A stretch of DNA of 64,000 bases from Achatina immaculata. Lineage: Eukaryota > Mollusca > Gastropoda > Stylommatophora > Achatinidae. The notes below the pieces were generated by a model. The model saw nothing but the letters and a program-made list of their open reading frames with translations. It was not told the origin of the DNA and did no database searches. The stretch covers positions 43,363,433 to 43,427,432 of the forward strand of contig CM019693.1 of NCBI GenBank assembly GCA_009760885.1. Reading direction: 5' to 3'. The position numbers and the translations under genes were made by a program. Below are positions 25,501-32,362 of this stretch, piece by piece (the stretch's first letter is position 1; every line of letters starts with the position of its first letter).

Positions 25501-26658
25501 ATGTAAATACTGTTTTCCATTCATTTTACAACTATACCCCCTATACATATCAAGACCCGTGCTTTTACTCTGGCACTCAACTGAACGTCCGTGTTTCTTC
25601 CTGTGGCACGGAAAGAGTTAAGAGAAATGACGGCTGCAGTGAAACTAGTTCTAGCAATGAAAGTACATGGAGGCATATGGCTCTGTTTTACAATAAGACA
25701 GATAGAGTGAGGAAAGTGGGAAGAAACAAGAATGGCAGAAAGTAAGATGAGTACATACAAATGAAGAACATACAATAATCCAATATTTTGGCAAAAGCCT
25801 TTTTTCAAGGATCACATACAAAAACAACACAACAGACAAAAAAACATGAAAAATGTTAAGAAAGATGGGCACAAAGCTACGTTTAGAATTTTCCTCTATG
25901 TTTTATCTGTCATGGTGTTTTTGTATGTGATCTTTGAAAAAAGGCTTTTGCCAAAATACTGGACTGTTGTATGTGCTTATCTTACACATTGGCATTCTTG
26001 TTTCTGTCCACTTTCCTCAATCTTTCTATCTTGTCATAAAACTGAAACAGCTAATTAAACGCACTAAAAGCTGGTCATTCAACACAGGACATGTGTTATC
26101 TATCATTGTATTATGATGGAGATAAGAGAAGATTGGTGCACCCATGGATGTCTCAGAAGTGTAAAGATGATGGTCTTTTCTAATTATCTGTCTGTACACG
26201 TCATATCAGCAGACGTTGGCAGTCACACTGCTCCATCCTACATGTTCTTTGGCATTTACCAATCCATTTGTAAAATCATGAATTTGTTGTTGACATGGTA
26301 TTTTCCTGAAACAACACAGGCTATACTAAGTGAAAACTGCACAAAACTAACTAATACGCGAGTTACTGAAATACTCGACCAAACTAATTTCACATAAAAA
26401 CAACGTTTACGTGAGTACAAGTTGTATCAGCTTCATTTTATACAAGCATACTGTAACAAGATTCAACAAGTCGCTTCCCTCAAACTGTACACATAAACAG
26501 AACTGGACAAGCCACCCAGCTTTCATAATAAATCTGATTTATTTTAAATACTTAGATTTCGTAAACATTTAAATAATTTACTTTATCTTCAGGTTTTTAA
26601 TAGGATCATTTGAGCGATAGTATGCAGTTCCAAAGTCTGGTTCGTAGTAGTCAGACAT
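1424..26658 (-). CDS. MKS1: MKS1 gene (Meckel syndrome 1, B9-domain transition-zone protein), 3' partial
   Basis: MKS1 belongs to the B9 complex (with B9D1 and B9D2) of the MKS module at the ciliary transition zone, where it helps gate entry of membrane proteins to the cilium and supports ciliogenesis. Twelve exons join in frame, in the expected order: 26582-26658, 23072-23237, 20106-20188 (or 21267-21349), 19121-19190, 16156-16259, 12811-12942 (and/or 14524-14655), 11717-11838, 10546-10628, 8363-8419, 5643-5685, 3997-4059, then a missing exon, then 1424-1502. Matches to the vertebrate protein include WQQKVFSQ, IFTYVDHD, YVLCAIKVDANGV, DNLYV and AYFSYPF. The resolved part is about 360 codons of a protein of roughly 560 in human. 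The C-terminal exons lie left of position 1. Introns are large and packed with repeats. No rival identification seems possible; only exon 12 is unresolved. Confidence 0.95.
1589..2100. repeat. Minisatellite, 47-bp unit, about 11 copies
   Basis: The unit, recognisable by gatcctacctgtcccagtg and ggtggtgaagtggttaaaa, recurs every 47 bp (starts at 1589, 1636, 1683 and on). The last copy, near 2060-2120, runs on into gcatctgtctctcatgg. That junction resembles the box-A end of a tRNA-derived SINE, so the array may be an amplified SINE head; this is inference. It lies in the stretch where MKS1 exon 12 should be. Confidence 0.93.
2273..2404. repeat. Two-copy direct repeat, 61-bp unit
   Basis: The segment starting tgcaagaagctgtgcctg occurs at about 2274 and again 61 bp later, each ending in tttaaataaagacctgcaag. 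It is preceded by a short (TA)n tract at 2137-2151. It lies inside an MKS1 intron. Confidence 0.8.
2590..3404. repeat. Minisatellite, 60-bp unit, about 13.5 copies
   Basis: The unit contains atatggaaggaaaggccagc and acatcacccaactcctct and recurs exactly every 60 bp with few substitutions. Because 60 is a multiple of 3 and the unit lacks stops in several frames, long open frames appear on both strands (2578-3441 plus, 2562-3404 minus). They are by-products of the array. It lies in the MKS1 region between exons 11 and 13. Confidence 0.95.
3997..4059 (-). CDS. MKS1: MKS1 exon 11 (B9 domain)
   Basis: The acceptor is ATACCTAG and the donor CCAAAGA|GTAAGT. Two bases complete the valine codon begun in exon 10, then SAEGFEKDNLYVQMFTDLPK follows with one base left over (63 nt). 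It matches the vertebrate stretch [20 protein letters not shown]. The next exon must start in phase 1 and was not found. Confidence 0.95.
4075..4341. repeat. Degenerate minisatellite, about 24-26-bp unit, 11 copies
   Basis: Ten copies of ctatg(t/g)tta followed by g.t..aa.aaat and one partial copy recur every 22-26 bp. They start just upstream (gene sense) of the MKS1 exon 11 acceptor, inside intron 10. The open frames here on the minus strand are repeat artefacts. Confidence 0.85.
4582..4737. repeat. Two-copy tandem repeat, 78-bp unit
   Basis: The segment beginning gtctttcacaaagctctggg occurs at 4582 and 4660, with the same end cacagttaaaagtagtctta. It is intronic. The following 4740-5070 is AT-rich; 4910-4970 resembles 17420-17460 (gctgaccaagaccctattct against gctgatcaagaccctatact), which suggests another dispersed repeat. 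Confidence 0.8.
5077..5268. repeat. Minisatellite, about 46-bp unit, 4 copies
   Basis: Alternating gctgtttgttgattt and ctggctgtgtgt blocks recur about every 46 bp. It lies inside MKS1 intron 10. Confidence 0.85.
5643..5685 (-). CDS. MKS1: MKS1 exon 10 (start of B9 domain), GC donor
   Basis: A strong pyrimidine tract and TTTCAG precede the exon, which encodes PAVDTLRYVVYGEI plus one base (43 nt). The donor reads ATTG|GCAAGTG, so the intron is of the GC-AG type; the rest of the donor fits the consensus. Joining to exon 11 gives GEIVSAEGFEKDNLYV, matching vertebrate MKS1 in length and sequence. No GT near the site keeps the frame. Confidence 0.9.
6611..7735 (+). repeat. Dispersed repeat of about 1.2 kb, copy 1
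   Basis: The segment from cttctaccaccaagac to gaatctcaccagcagcgg is repeated in inverted orientation at 29642-30868. It contains paired blocks with gttggactttctcactgg and internal subrepeats of roughly 115-300 bp around gggttaagccggtttaggca and cctctagag. It has no recognisable coding capacity, so the class is unknown. It lies in MKS1 intron 9. The stretch 5700-6610 shows no other recognisable feature. Confidence 0.85.
7985..8330. repeat. A-rich degenerate tandem repeat
   Basis: Loose repeats of caatcacaaaccaaac with poly-A spacers, about 20-40 bp apart. This looks like an expanded, decayed A-rich tail next to the dispersed repeat at 6611-7735. Intronic. Confidence 0.7.
8363..8419 (-). CDS. 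MKS1: MKS1 exon 9
   Basis: The acceptor is TTTTGCTGTAG and the donor TTG|GTGAGTG. The exon encodes MYTRHNEFVQSCVGHEFEL (57 nt, phase 0 at both ends). It matches vertebrate LYGRHKEYLSSLVGTDFEM position by position, just before the B9 domain. Confidence 0.92.
8642..8979. repeat. Minisatellite, 58-bp unit, about 6 copies
   Basis: The block tatgtggcacctgcttataa recurs at 8642, 8700, 8758, 8816 and on, a 58-bp period, very uniform. The last copy is interrupted by the hAT-like element that begins at 8980. Confidence 0.95.
8980..9338. mobile_element. hAT-like non-autonomous element, 359 bp
   Basis: Ends CAATGGCTTCAAAC and (reverse complement of the right end) CAGTGGTTTCCAACC form imperfect terminal inverted repeats. 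They are flanked by 8-bp direct repeats AATTAAGG (8972-8979) and AATTAAAG (9339-9346). Eight-bp duplications and CA(G)-starting ends are typical of hAT elements. The target lies in the last unit of the 58-bp array, so the array is older. No coding capacity was seen. Confidence 0.8.
9600..9850 (+). mobile_element. LINE 3' end, decayed
   Basis: The plus strand reads RRWTYIGHMMRRKSQRIPKKAIK, written here as RRWTYIGHMMRR then QRIPKKAIK, followed by frameshifted remnants and CDV-like end sequence. It is the same family as 10716-11030 and 63120-63265 but more damaged. Confidence 0.8.
10250..10521. repeat. Minisatellite, about 55-bp unit, 5 copies
   Basis: ctgatgatctgggatctaca recurs every 54-55 bp, with tgttgaaggcctaatctgaa between. 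It ends about 25 bp from the MKS1 exon 8 donor, inside intron 8. Confidence 0.92.
10546..10628 (-). CDS. MKS1: MKS1 exon 8
   Basis: The acceptor is ACATTTACAG and the donor GGGAG|GTAATT. The first two bases complete a lysine codon from exon 7, then VFDYTIENVSKDMNRQEQEK and ELRMYRE follow (83 nt, ends phase 0). It matches vertebrate WKYTIDNVS and the acidic, charged run after it. Confidence 0.93.
10716..11030 (+). mobile_element. LINE 3' end, ORF tail intact
   Basis: A plus-strand frame reads RRWTYIGHLMRRNNQRIPKQ, then GRPRETLKR, KSLDEVERLAEDRKNWRA and ends LRALCDI-stop. This is the C-terminal tail of a non-LTR retrotransposon ORF, antisense to MKS1, in intron 7. The following 11040-11230 has three loose copies of an actttatgag-type block. 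Confidence 0.85.
11290..11470 (+). repeat. Copy of the fold-back repeat family
   Basis: The run caatatttcaacaaaactgc followed by ctttatcaaggac and an ACA-rich tail resembles one arm of the hairpin at 25690-26040 (ccaatattttggcaaaagcc, then ttcaaggatcac). A third copy lies at 23750-23855. Intronic, non-coding. Confidence 0.6.
11717..11838 (-). CDS. MKS1: MKS1 exon 7
   Basis: The acceptor is CTTCCGCGCCAG and the donor GTCAGAA|GTAAAGG. It encodes PADEADEYVLCAIKVDANGV and LSVRPDFTCGRKPYSIEAVR (122 nt). It matches vertebrate [20 protein letters not shown] and PYRIE. One base at each end is shared with neighbouring codons, and both joins keep frame. Confidence 0.95.
12811..12942 (-). CDS. MKS1: MKS1 exon 6, downstream copy
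   Basis: The acceptor is ATCTGCTGCAG and the donor ACAG|GTATG. It encodes EQGNIPKTLIVDEEPSEDSK and LRNHLEAPPIQVMYIMADF (132 nt). It matches vertebrate SRIVTWEPSEEF and TPLQTMHIMADL. Both splice sites are identical to those of the copy at 14524-14655; the two differ only by two silent changes. Confidence 0.93.
13040..13127 (+). mobile_element. LINE 3' tail, short (copy 1)
   Basis: gaagccccatgttccttggg followed by tacttaaggttcagagaga matches the last 90 bp of the LINE at 32363-32850. It is inside the 1713-bp unit; the second copy is at 14753-14840. Confidence 0.8.
13489..14167. mobile_element. hAT-like element, right end truncated
   Basis: It is identical in layout to the complete element at 15202-15913, starting with CAGCGGTTCTCAG after CTCTAACT. 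The last ~30 bp and the right target duplication are missing because the tandem duplication boundary falls inside the element. Confidence 0.8.
14524..14655 (-). CDS. MKS1: MKS1 exon 6, upstream copy (duplicated exon)
   Basis: This copy has the same length, splice sites and protein as 12811-12942. The differences are two silent changes (Ala GCA/GCG, Thr ACA/ACG). At 132 nt with the same phase at both ends, use of both copies would insert a second 44-residue block without shifting frame. Which copy is used cannot be told from sequence. Confidence 0.85.
14753..14840 (+). mobile_element. LINE 3' tail, short (copy 2)
   Basis: Second copy of the LINE tail at 13040-13127, carried along by the 1713-bp duplication. 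Confidence 0.8.
15202..15913. mobile_element. hAT-like non-autonomous element, 712 bp
   Basis: The left end CAGCGGTTCTCAGACC and the right end (reverse complement) CAGTGGTTCTCAACTC form terminal inverted repeats. Flanking 8-bp duplications are CTCTAACT (15194-15201) and CTCTAAGT (15914-15921). This fits the hAT superfamily. I see no transposase frame. The element was present before the 1713-bp duplication, since both units carry it. Confidence 0.85.
16156..16259 (-). CDS. MKS1: MKS1 exon 5
   Basis: The acceptor is TTTACAAACAG and the donor GGAGAA|GTAAGTT. It encodes DVCSMTNYAEKPSSLAVKMA and QVRCRRIGSRHLKE plus two bases (104 nt). It aligns with vertebrate HCQRMTTATREVPSFLVERMA and its basic run. 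Confidence 0.92.
16573..16853. repeat. Minisatellite, 35-bp unit, 8 copies
   Basis: aggattataataagtgtg recurs at 16591, 16626, 16661, 16696, 16731, 16766, 16801 and 16836, every 35 bp. It lies in MKS1 intron 4. Flanking 16860-17730 shows no gene; 17400-17600 may be part of a dispersed repeat also seen near 4910. Confidence 0.93.
17728..18010 (-). mobile_element. LINE 3' end, frameshifted
   Basis: On the minus strand: RIKQRKLKNFRHIKCHDNLE, then KTILEGYILGKRKRGRPRR, a frameshift, then DIIDDLKMDASAAGHLAYS, an in-frame stop and EAYRSAVREAKFRKGHAND. This is the C-terminal tail of a different LINE family from those at 1 and 10716. It lies in MKS1 intron 4, sense orientation. Confidence 0.85.
18338..18955. 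repeat. Minisatellite, 39-bp unit, about 16 copies
   Basis: ctcacactaccaacatccag and ggttctgttctcagttgct alternate every 39 bp. As 39 is a multiple of 3, three long open frames appear (18308-19135 and 18363-18983 plus, 18298-18999 minus). They are array artefacts in MKS1 intron 4. Confidence 0.95.
19121..19190 (-). CDS. MKS1: MKS1 exon 4
   Basis: The acceptor is CTCTCTCTCCTTAG and the donor GAACAAGAA|GTAAGT. The first G completes a leucine codon, then KKKRQKNLIFTYVDHDKFSH and EQE follow (70 nt). It matches vertebrate RKNRRIFTYTDHDRYT. Its acceptor coincides with the left edge of the tandem duplication of 19190-21510. Confidence 0.93.
20106..20188 (-). CDS. MKS1: MKS1 exon 3, downstream copy
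   Basis: The acceptor has a long T run and CAG, the donor is GCTGCT|GTAAGTATT. It encodes REIEFYSKPENCQNVLERKY and NQNVTALL (83 nt, ends with two bases). It matches vertebrate YEVDLYQNES and ERQYHQEILKL. It joins exon 2 in phase 0 and exon 4 with one base. Confidence 0.93.
21267..21349 (-). CDS. MKS1: MKS1 exon 3, upstream copy (duplicated exon)
   Basis: The sequence and splice sites are identical to 20106-20188. At 83 nt it cannot be used together with the other copy: the second copy would be read out of frame and its last base plus GA of exon 4 gives TGA. So the two copies can only serve as alternatives, if both exist in the genome. Confidence 0.85.
21970..22327. repeat. Minisatellite, about 33-45-bp unit, about 9 copies
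   Basis: ggaatgaacattttttccat followed by catgaacaagagggaaagag recurs with T-run length changes. It lies in MKS1 intron 2. A G run of 11 lies nearby at 21806-21816. Confidence 0.9.
23072..23237 (-). CDS. MKS1: MKS1 exon 2
   Basis: The acceptor is TTTTGTTCAG and the donor AGTCAA|GTGAGA. It encodes VTLNRVSATFPDDNVQNVSA, TESGLELKTLGKVKRNKSND and AQECVIEWQQKVFSQ (166 nt). WQQKVFSQ matches vertebrate WQEKVFSQ; the middle is variable, as in other species. It joins exon 1 to give LKIKVTLNRV, like vertebrate LRLRVHLQRI. Confidence 0.95.
23540..23725. repeat. Tandem repeat, about 53-bp unit, 3.5 copies
   Basis: gactggtgcatggtttacct alternates with ttcatggtttatatgaaac. It lies in MKS1 intron 1. Confidence 0.85.
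23750..23855 (+). repeat. Copy of the fold-back repeat family
   Basis: aacagcagaaagtaagatga, then acatacaagacgaagaacac and cttcagcaaaagctttttt match the left arm of the hairpin at 25690-26040 with substitutions. Confidence 0.65.
24148..24826. repeat. Minisatellite, 20-bp unit, about 34 copies
   Basis: The unit gaatagacaggcagtggaaa repeats almost without indels; variants are aca/ata, gcag/gcgg/gcaa. One contraction lies near 24722. The frames rich in CLFFPLPVYSFH on the minus strand are artefacts. It lies in MKS1 intron 1. Confidence 0.96.
24942..25617. mobile_element. piggyBac-like non-autonomous element flanked by TTAA
   Basis: TTAA at 24938-24941 and at 25618-25621 flank inverted ends CTCTTTCCGTACC and (right end, reverse complement) CTCTTTCCGTGCC. 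TTAA target duplications and C-rich starts are characteristic of piggyBac-type elements. The 676-bp interior has no transposase frame. It lies in MKS1 intron 1. Confidence 0.75.
25690..26040. repeat. Fold-back (long inverted repeat) element
   Basis: The left arm, about 25692-25835, contains ccaatattttggcaaaagcc and aaggatcacatacaaaaaca. The right arm, about 25912-26040, carries its reverse complement (tgtttttgtatgtgatcttt, aggcttttgccaaaatact). About 75 bp separate the arms, so the RNA or single strand could form a long hairpin. It lies in MKS1 intron 1; one-armed relatives are at 11290 and 23750. Confidence 0.8.
26582..26658 (-). CDS. MKS1: MKS1 exon 1 with start codon
   Basis: The start codon is at 26658-26656 in an AAAATG context, giving MSDYYEPDFGTAYYRSNDPI then KNLKI plus two bases (77 nt). 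The donor is ATAAA|GTAAAT. YRSNDPIKNLKIKV matches vertebrate YRSRDPVRNLRLRV at the same distance from the N-terminus, which fixes the start. An upstream ATG at 26678-26676 opens a short overlapping frame that is out of phase. Confidence 0.93.
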
Positions 26659-27515
26659 TTTGCCGGAACTGTAAACATTGCAGATACGCACGAAATAACT
26701 GTGTTAGTGTGTGAGTGTTTGTGTGTGTTAGTATGGACATGATATCAAAACTTAAATAGCAAAATTTTAAAATATAATATCGGTTGAGTAAATAGTTGTA
26801 TACTATAGTTTTATATCTGTATAATACATATTGAAATATAATTTGCTTCATAACAAATACCTTTAACCGTGACTTTTCTGTAAGAGATTTTAAGTAAAAC
26901 ATTTCATAGTATAATTTTAATAATCATTACATTTTACTTATCTGAAATGCATTAAGGTCTTGACAGGAAATTAAATATTTGGTTTTGAAAATTTATTGCG
27001 GAATAGTATTGTTAATAATATTCACCTCGCAGATTGTGCGTAGATCATGCTAAATTGCTCAAGAAGGCAAATGTTATTCAAGAACTAACGGACATGCGTA
27101 TGAATCAGTAAAGTAAGAGAACAAATTTTGTAGGATTAGACCTCGAAAAAATCGCAGACAAAGCACTGCGTATGAATCAACTCACGTTTTATATTTCTGA
27201 CAAATACAACAGCAATGAACTAATAAATTAATAAATTTTTACTAAATGGAATAAGAAAGCATGCATGTAAGTTGAATTGTAAGCACAAGTATTAATTTAC
27301 TTTTACGGTGGTCTCTTCGCCGCTCCACAAGAAGAAAGAAAACGATAGAGGAACTATGAAGAAGCCTGCAGTAAACTGTACAAGAATCAGAAATATTTAA
27401 TTTTTTTAAAAATAAATTGTAATAACGTTTGAATTCTTTAGTGGATCACTGATGTAGGCAAATTCAAAACTGGTACGATATTCCATGTAGTAGCATCATC
27501 TGCAGTAGCATTAGT

Positions 27516-27552
<37 letters not shown>
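27516..27552. repeat. (GA)n microsatellite
   Basis: Dinucleotide run with one phase slip. Confidence 0.95.
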
Positions 27553-28105
27553 TATGAATAATCTTTATTTTTCAAGGGTAAAGAATTGGACACGCAGGCC
27601 CGTCTTACATTCTGCCCTTCATCACTCCATCTTTCATTCTTCCCACACACTTGATTTAGTACAAATATACAAATTAAATTAGGAAAAAGATATCAAAAGA
27701 GTGTAAGATGTAACTACTACATTCAAAGTAAAAGAGAAGAAGTAATTAACCTAATAAAATAGCACTCACGAACACATACATACGCAGACATATACATAAA
27801 CAAAAATACATTGTAAATACAGATCTTCTAACATATGTTTTTAACAGATATTAAAATAATTTCTAACAATATCTAACAAGTTGCTTTTCTAACTATGTCA
27901 TTTTAGTACGTGATGGTTGGAGAGTCATGTGTTGAGAGAGTGCTGGTTATTCTATGGAGGCATATAATTACAAGCAAGTAAATAATGAAACAGTTTTGAG
28001 TTAAAGGATGAAATATTGCCAATGGATTTTAAATGGGTGTTGCAGAGCTGTACTGCAGAGTATGCAAGGCTTTTCTTGTACAGATCAATCCTGGGTTTAG
28101 GAAGA

Positions 28106-28109
<4 letters not shown>

Positions 28110-28150
<41 letters not shown>
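28110..28150. repeat. (GA)n microsatellite
   Basis: Uninterrupted dinucleotide run of about 20 units. Confidence 0.95.
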
Positions 28151-28153
<3 letters not shown>

Positions 28154-29641
28154 GCATATTAAAAATCAAACTTTTAAAAACTTGTTCTTACACTTCTCAG
28201 AGATCTCAACTTTGGATAAATAAATGCATTTCTTTCTTTAATGTTATTTTGTTGCTATGCTGACTCCAATGTTAACGGTCGATAAAAGTAGACCTAATGC
28301 AACACAGGCTAGCAGATTAACTTATAAGAAATAACATAACCTTTTAAAGCAAAATTTATCATTAGATGTATTACTGTATAAGTAGCAATGATAAATGAGA
28401 AAAGAGCACACATGAACGGCAAAGTTATACGACGGGTATCCAACATTTGGCCCGAAGTCCACATACAGTACATGACGCCTTCTTTCACGATCAGCGAGAG
28501 AATTGGGACAGTGTAATTTATTTTATTCAGATTTTACAAAACATAAACAAAACTGTTGGCCAAGAAACGATGAGTTTTAGTTTTATGCCACAGAAGAAAT
28601 CATCATGGGACCAACAGAGTGTGCAGTCAATAGTAAAATTCTCCGAAGATGTTATATAATTCGACAAAAGACTGAGTGATTCAGATGCACCCCACTATTT
28701 GACCCGTGGATACTAATGTGGCTCTTCCCCCTTTCATGTTGAACACCCGAGACCTGTAACAGTTTTTTGTGCCTACATGTGCCAGAAGCGTAGTTTCGGC
28801 ATTTAGACTTGATAGGTCAACAGAAGGCAAGTGAAATTGCAAATGGCGGATGTTTTCATTCGGAATGTCTGGTAGACCACCAAATGACAGGTTAGTTTTG
28901 ATGTAATTATCTGGACATTGATGTTTAGCATTAATTATTTTCCCTACTCTGTTTTCTACGATTATGCATAGAGATTTCTGTTGCAGTAGTGTTTGCATTT
29001 GACACAGTCAGCATGCAACGTGAGTGGCGTTCCTGTGTGGAAGGAATTTACCCCTGTGATTTGCAACCCAAAATCAAATATGATCCGTGTACACTTCCTT
29101 TTGTTTAAATTATTATCACGGAAATTGCATTTTATTTTGTCTGGGAATGGACTGTGAATGGAAATAGAATCTTAATTCATTATCGAAGAACACAAAGTTT
29201 GTTTTATCTTAAAGCGTTTCAACAGATTTTTTTAACAACTTTTTTCACAGTTGAGATACATCTGTGCAATGAATCCCCTATTACAATAACATTGTTTTTT
29301 AACCATAAGTGCATATACATTAAGTGTCTAACTGTCGTGATACATACATACATGTGGTGATCTATCAGTGATTTCTAATCATGGGGTGGTATGTCCTCGA
29401 AACAAGAAAGATCTTTTCTGCATGCTGTGTAGTTCATTTCTCGTCTCCTTTTTTTGTGTCTTCTCTATGGAGCTATTTCTCTTTATTCTTTTCATTTCGT
29501 GAGTCAAGATGTATTTCCACTTAAGTCATTGGATGTTAAGCAAATATACAGCATCTTAAACTGTATTTGCTGACTCCCAGCATTACTGTTTAACTGTATG
29601 GTAGTTGCTGAGAAAATCTTTCAAGATTTGTTGATTTTTCC

Positions 29642-30868
29642 CTGCTGCTGGCGAGACTCTTCAGATGCTGTATGTGGAATGGGGCTCCTTCTGGCCAGTG
29701 AAGAAAGGTGCAAATGGGATTGCCATGCGGCACCATTGTGGAAAAGGTGAAAGAAAGGATTAAATGAAGTAAACAGTAGTCAAATCATGGCACCTCTGGT
29801 CTGGAGGTCGGCCACGTCCTAAGTGCACTCATATTGGGTGAAATGCCTGAACCGGCTTAACCCAGAGGCTAAGACACTGCTGGCAAGATTCTTCGGATGC
29901 CACGCCTGGAGTGAAGCTCCTTCCAGCCAAGGAAGAAAATGCGGAAAAGCAGTTAGGGTTGCTGTGGGCCGCCAATGTGAAAAGGTGATGAAAAGGATAA
30001 AGTGAAGCTTCATCGGCTTATCCAGTAGTATCGTGGTGAGAGCTACGCATACCGTGGCGCCTCTGCTCGAGAGGTCGGCCATGTTTAATATACACCCATA
30101 CTGGTGAAATATGCCTAAACCGGCTTACACCAGGGGTGAAACTTAATGGCTACGCATGTCACGGTACCTCTGCTCTAGAGGTTGGTCACATCCTAAACAT
30201 GCCCATACTGGGATAATATGCCTAAACCGGCTCAACCTGGGAGTGGAAGTCACTAGTGTTGAGGATTCATTCTCCTGGACAAAAGCTCCATCCTGGTCAC
30301 AACTAGGAAGGGTAGTGGCCACGACCACAAAATGCTGAAGTCGGAAACACTGGACCAGGGCAGTCTAGATAGGCATCCACCTCTCACCTGGCGGGAATGT
30401 ATGCATATTCTACTTACGCTGAGGTTTTCTAGTGAGAAAGTCTAACACTGGACTGGATGGGCAACCACCTCTCACCTGGTGGGGATACACATGTATCCCA
30501 AAATACATCGAGGATGTATGCATATCCTACTTACGCTGAGGTTTTCTAGTGAGAAAGTCTAACACTGGACTGGATGGGCAACCACCTTTCACCTGGTGGG
30601 GATACACATATATCCCAAAACACGTTGAAGTTTTCCGGTGAGAAAGTCCAACTCTAGATTAAACTGGTGCAACAAAAACCACAGTGTCATGCAATCCCGC
30701 TTCCGAGACCCACCAAGAATACAGGCTCAAGCCCCGTGATACTCTGAACCTCTTGTGGTCCTCTCGGGGATCTCGTGTGGCTTTTTCGGGGACCACGGGA
30801 CCTATTGAGGACCACAGAATTCAGTAGGATCACGGGGTGGTCTTGGTGATAGAAGCCAACAAAGAAGA
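29642..30868 (-). repeat. Dispersed repeat of about 1.2 kb, copy 2 (inverted)
   Basis: Reverse complement of the family member at 6611-7735. Its order of blocks is mirrored, from the ccagcagcagg end to the gtgatcctactgaattc end. Internal blocks with cctaaaccggctta and aaagtctaacactggac are tandemly repeated, with one ~110-bp block duplicated at 30400-30610. The two copies form an inverted pair about 22 kb apart. Confidence 0.85.
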
Positions 30869-31060
30869 AGAAATTGATGTTCCATTCCATGGACGTGATT
30901 GTGTGAGCAGAGTCTGAGCCAAGTGCACAGACTTAAGAGCTGAACCACATGGTAGAGCTTCAGCAAGTGACACTCTGGTTTTTATTGGATTATGCAGGTA
31001 ATGAAATTTAATGGCGCGAAGTGACAAATGATGAAAGAAAACTTTGAGAACCAGTGCAAG

Positions 31061-31346
31061 CACATCTGAGTGAGAAACAATGCAGACACGTGTGTTTGAG
31101 AAACAGTGAGGATGTCTGAGTGAGAAACAATGCAGACACGTGTGTTTGAGAAACAGTGAGGATATCTGAGTGAGAAACAATGCAGACACGTGTGTTTGAG
31201 AAACAGTGAGGACGTCTGAGTGAGAAACAATGCAGACACGTGTGTTTGAGAAACAGTGAGGACATCTGAGTGAGAAACAATGCAGTATTTGAGAAACAAT
31301 GAAGACATCTGACTGAGAAACAATGAAGACATCTGACTGAGAAACT
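31061..31346. repeat. Minisatellite, 50-bp unit, about 5.5 copies
   Basis: tctgagtgagaaacaatgca recurs at 31065, 31115, 31165 and on, followed by gacacgtgtgtttgagaaac. The last copies are shortened. Confidence 0.93.
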
Positions 31347-31349
31347 GCA

Positions 31350-32360
31350 TGAAAATATGGGCAATAACACCATATCCCTATGTGCCTCTAAGGCATGACA
31401 GGATTACCTTTACCTTTTTTTTGTATCAGAGACTGGGCGAGTACAAGCAATAAACATCTCATAAAGTGTTATCACCTTGCAGCTCATCAAAGAAGTGGCC
31501 GGCCGTTTGATCACCACATATGTGCCACATCAATCTTTTGAACATGTGGCCATCAAAACTCAGGTGGTGTGAATGGTGTGAAACATTTGGTATGAATGAA
31601 AGGCTTACCATGGCCACCCTTTCATGATTAAAATCTGGCTTCTTTTGGGTCATTGTTTTTATGACATTAACATGGGCGGCATTAAGTTGGCAACGCGAGT
31701 TGGTGGTTGGTCAGACTCAAGTAGTGCAGTAAAAGCAAGGTAGACAGTGATGCCGAGGCTATTGCTGATATCAGTGTCCATCACAGACCAGGCGCCCACC
31801 AAAACTCTTTCTTATGCTCAGCCTGTAAGCATGTTCGAGGCTGTGCGCTCGTTCATTTACAGTATGCCTAATGTGATGCAGGACAATTTTTAGTGCTGTA
31901 TCATGTTTAAATGACTTTTTTATTAATAGACCAGTTATCATTACACAACACAAAATCACTCATTTTTTTAGTTTTACTGCTGACAAGTCAGGTGCTGCTT
32001 TATTATAGTGTTTTTTATATTATAAGAGTAAGACTTACTGTATTTTGTGACTAATATATTTTGTGATTAGTACATATTGTGTCTGATGATGACAGCTTTG
32101 GGTGTTTGTTATGTGTTTAACGTAGCACACACACACACACACTTGGCCCAGTTAAATCCCTTGTAATAGACCTCACTTAATGTCAGCTTCCCTTAATATC
32201 ATCATATTTTGATGGTCTCAACGATGTTACATTAAACGAGTTCGACTGTACACATATTTGAAATCAGAGAAAAGTGCTATTTTTCTTGGGTTAAAAAAAA
32301 AATACCACACAAAACAAAGCTATGGTCTGTTGTTTTTATTTTTTCTCTCCCTTATAGAGA
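31350..32360. other. No gene recognised
   Basis: Two short minus-strand open frames (31459-31653, 31771-31959) have no recognisable motif and stops separate them. A (CA)n run lies at 32125-32142. Confidence 0.4.
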
Positions 32361-32362
32361 AT

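Larger units (their letters stand above)
26659..29640. other. Upstream of MKS1; no gene recognised
   Basis: AT-rich DNA upstream of the MKS1 start. It must hold the MKS1 promoter and leader, but I see no clear TATA box, CpG-dense core or good X-box. It includes (GA)n tracts at 27516-27552 and 28110-28150. An open frame of 105 codons on the minus strand at 28681-28998 has no recognisable motif. Confidence 0.5.

Noticed and set aside
28251..28264. Possible RFX X-box (gttgctatgctgac) upstream of MKS1
   Set aside because: Only one half-site fits and it lies about 1.6 kb from the start codon; too weak to call.
28681..28998. Minus-strand frame of 105 codons upstream of MKS1
   Set aside because: No motif, no splice context, and no relation to MKS1 seen.
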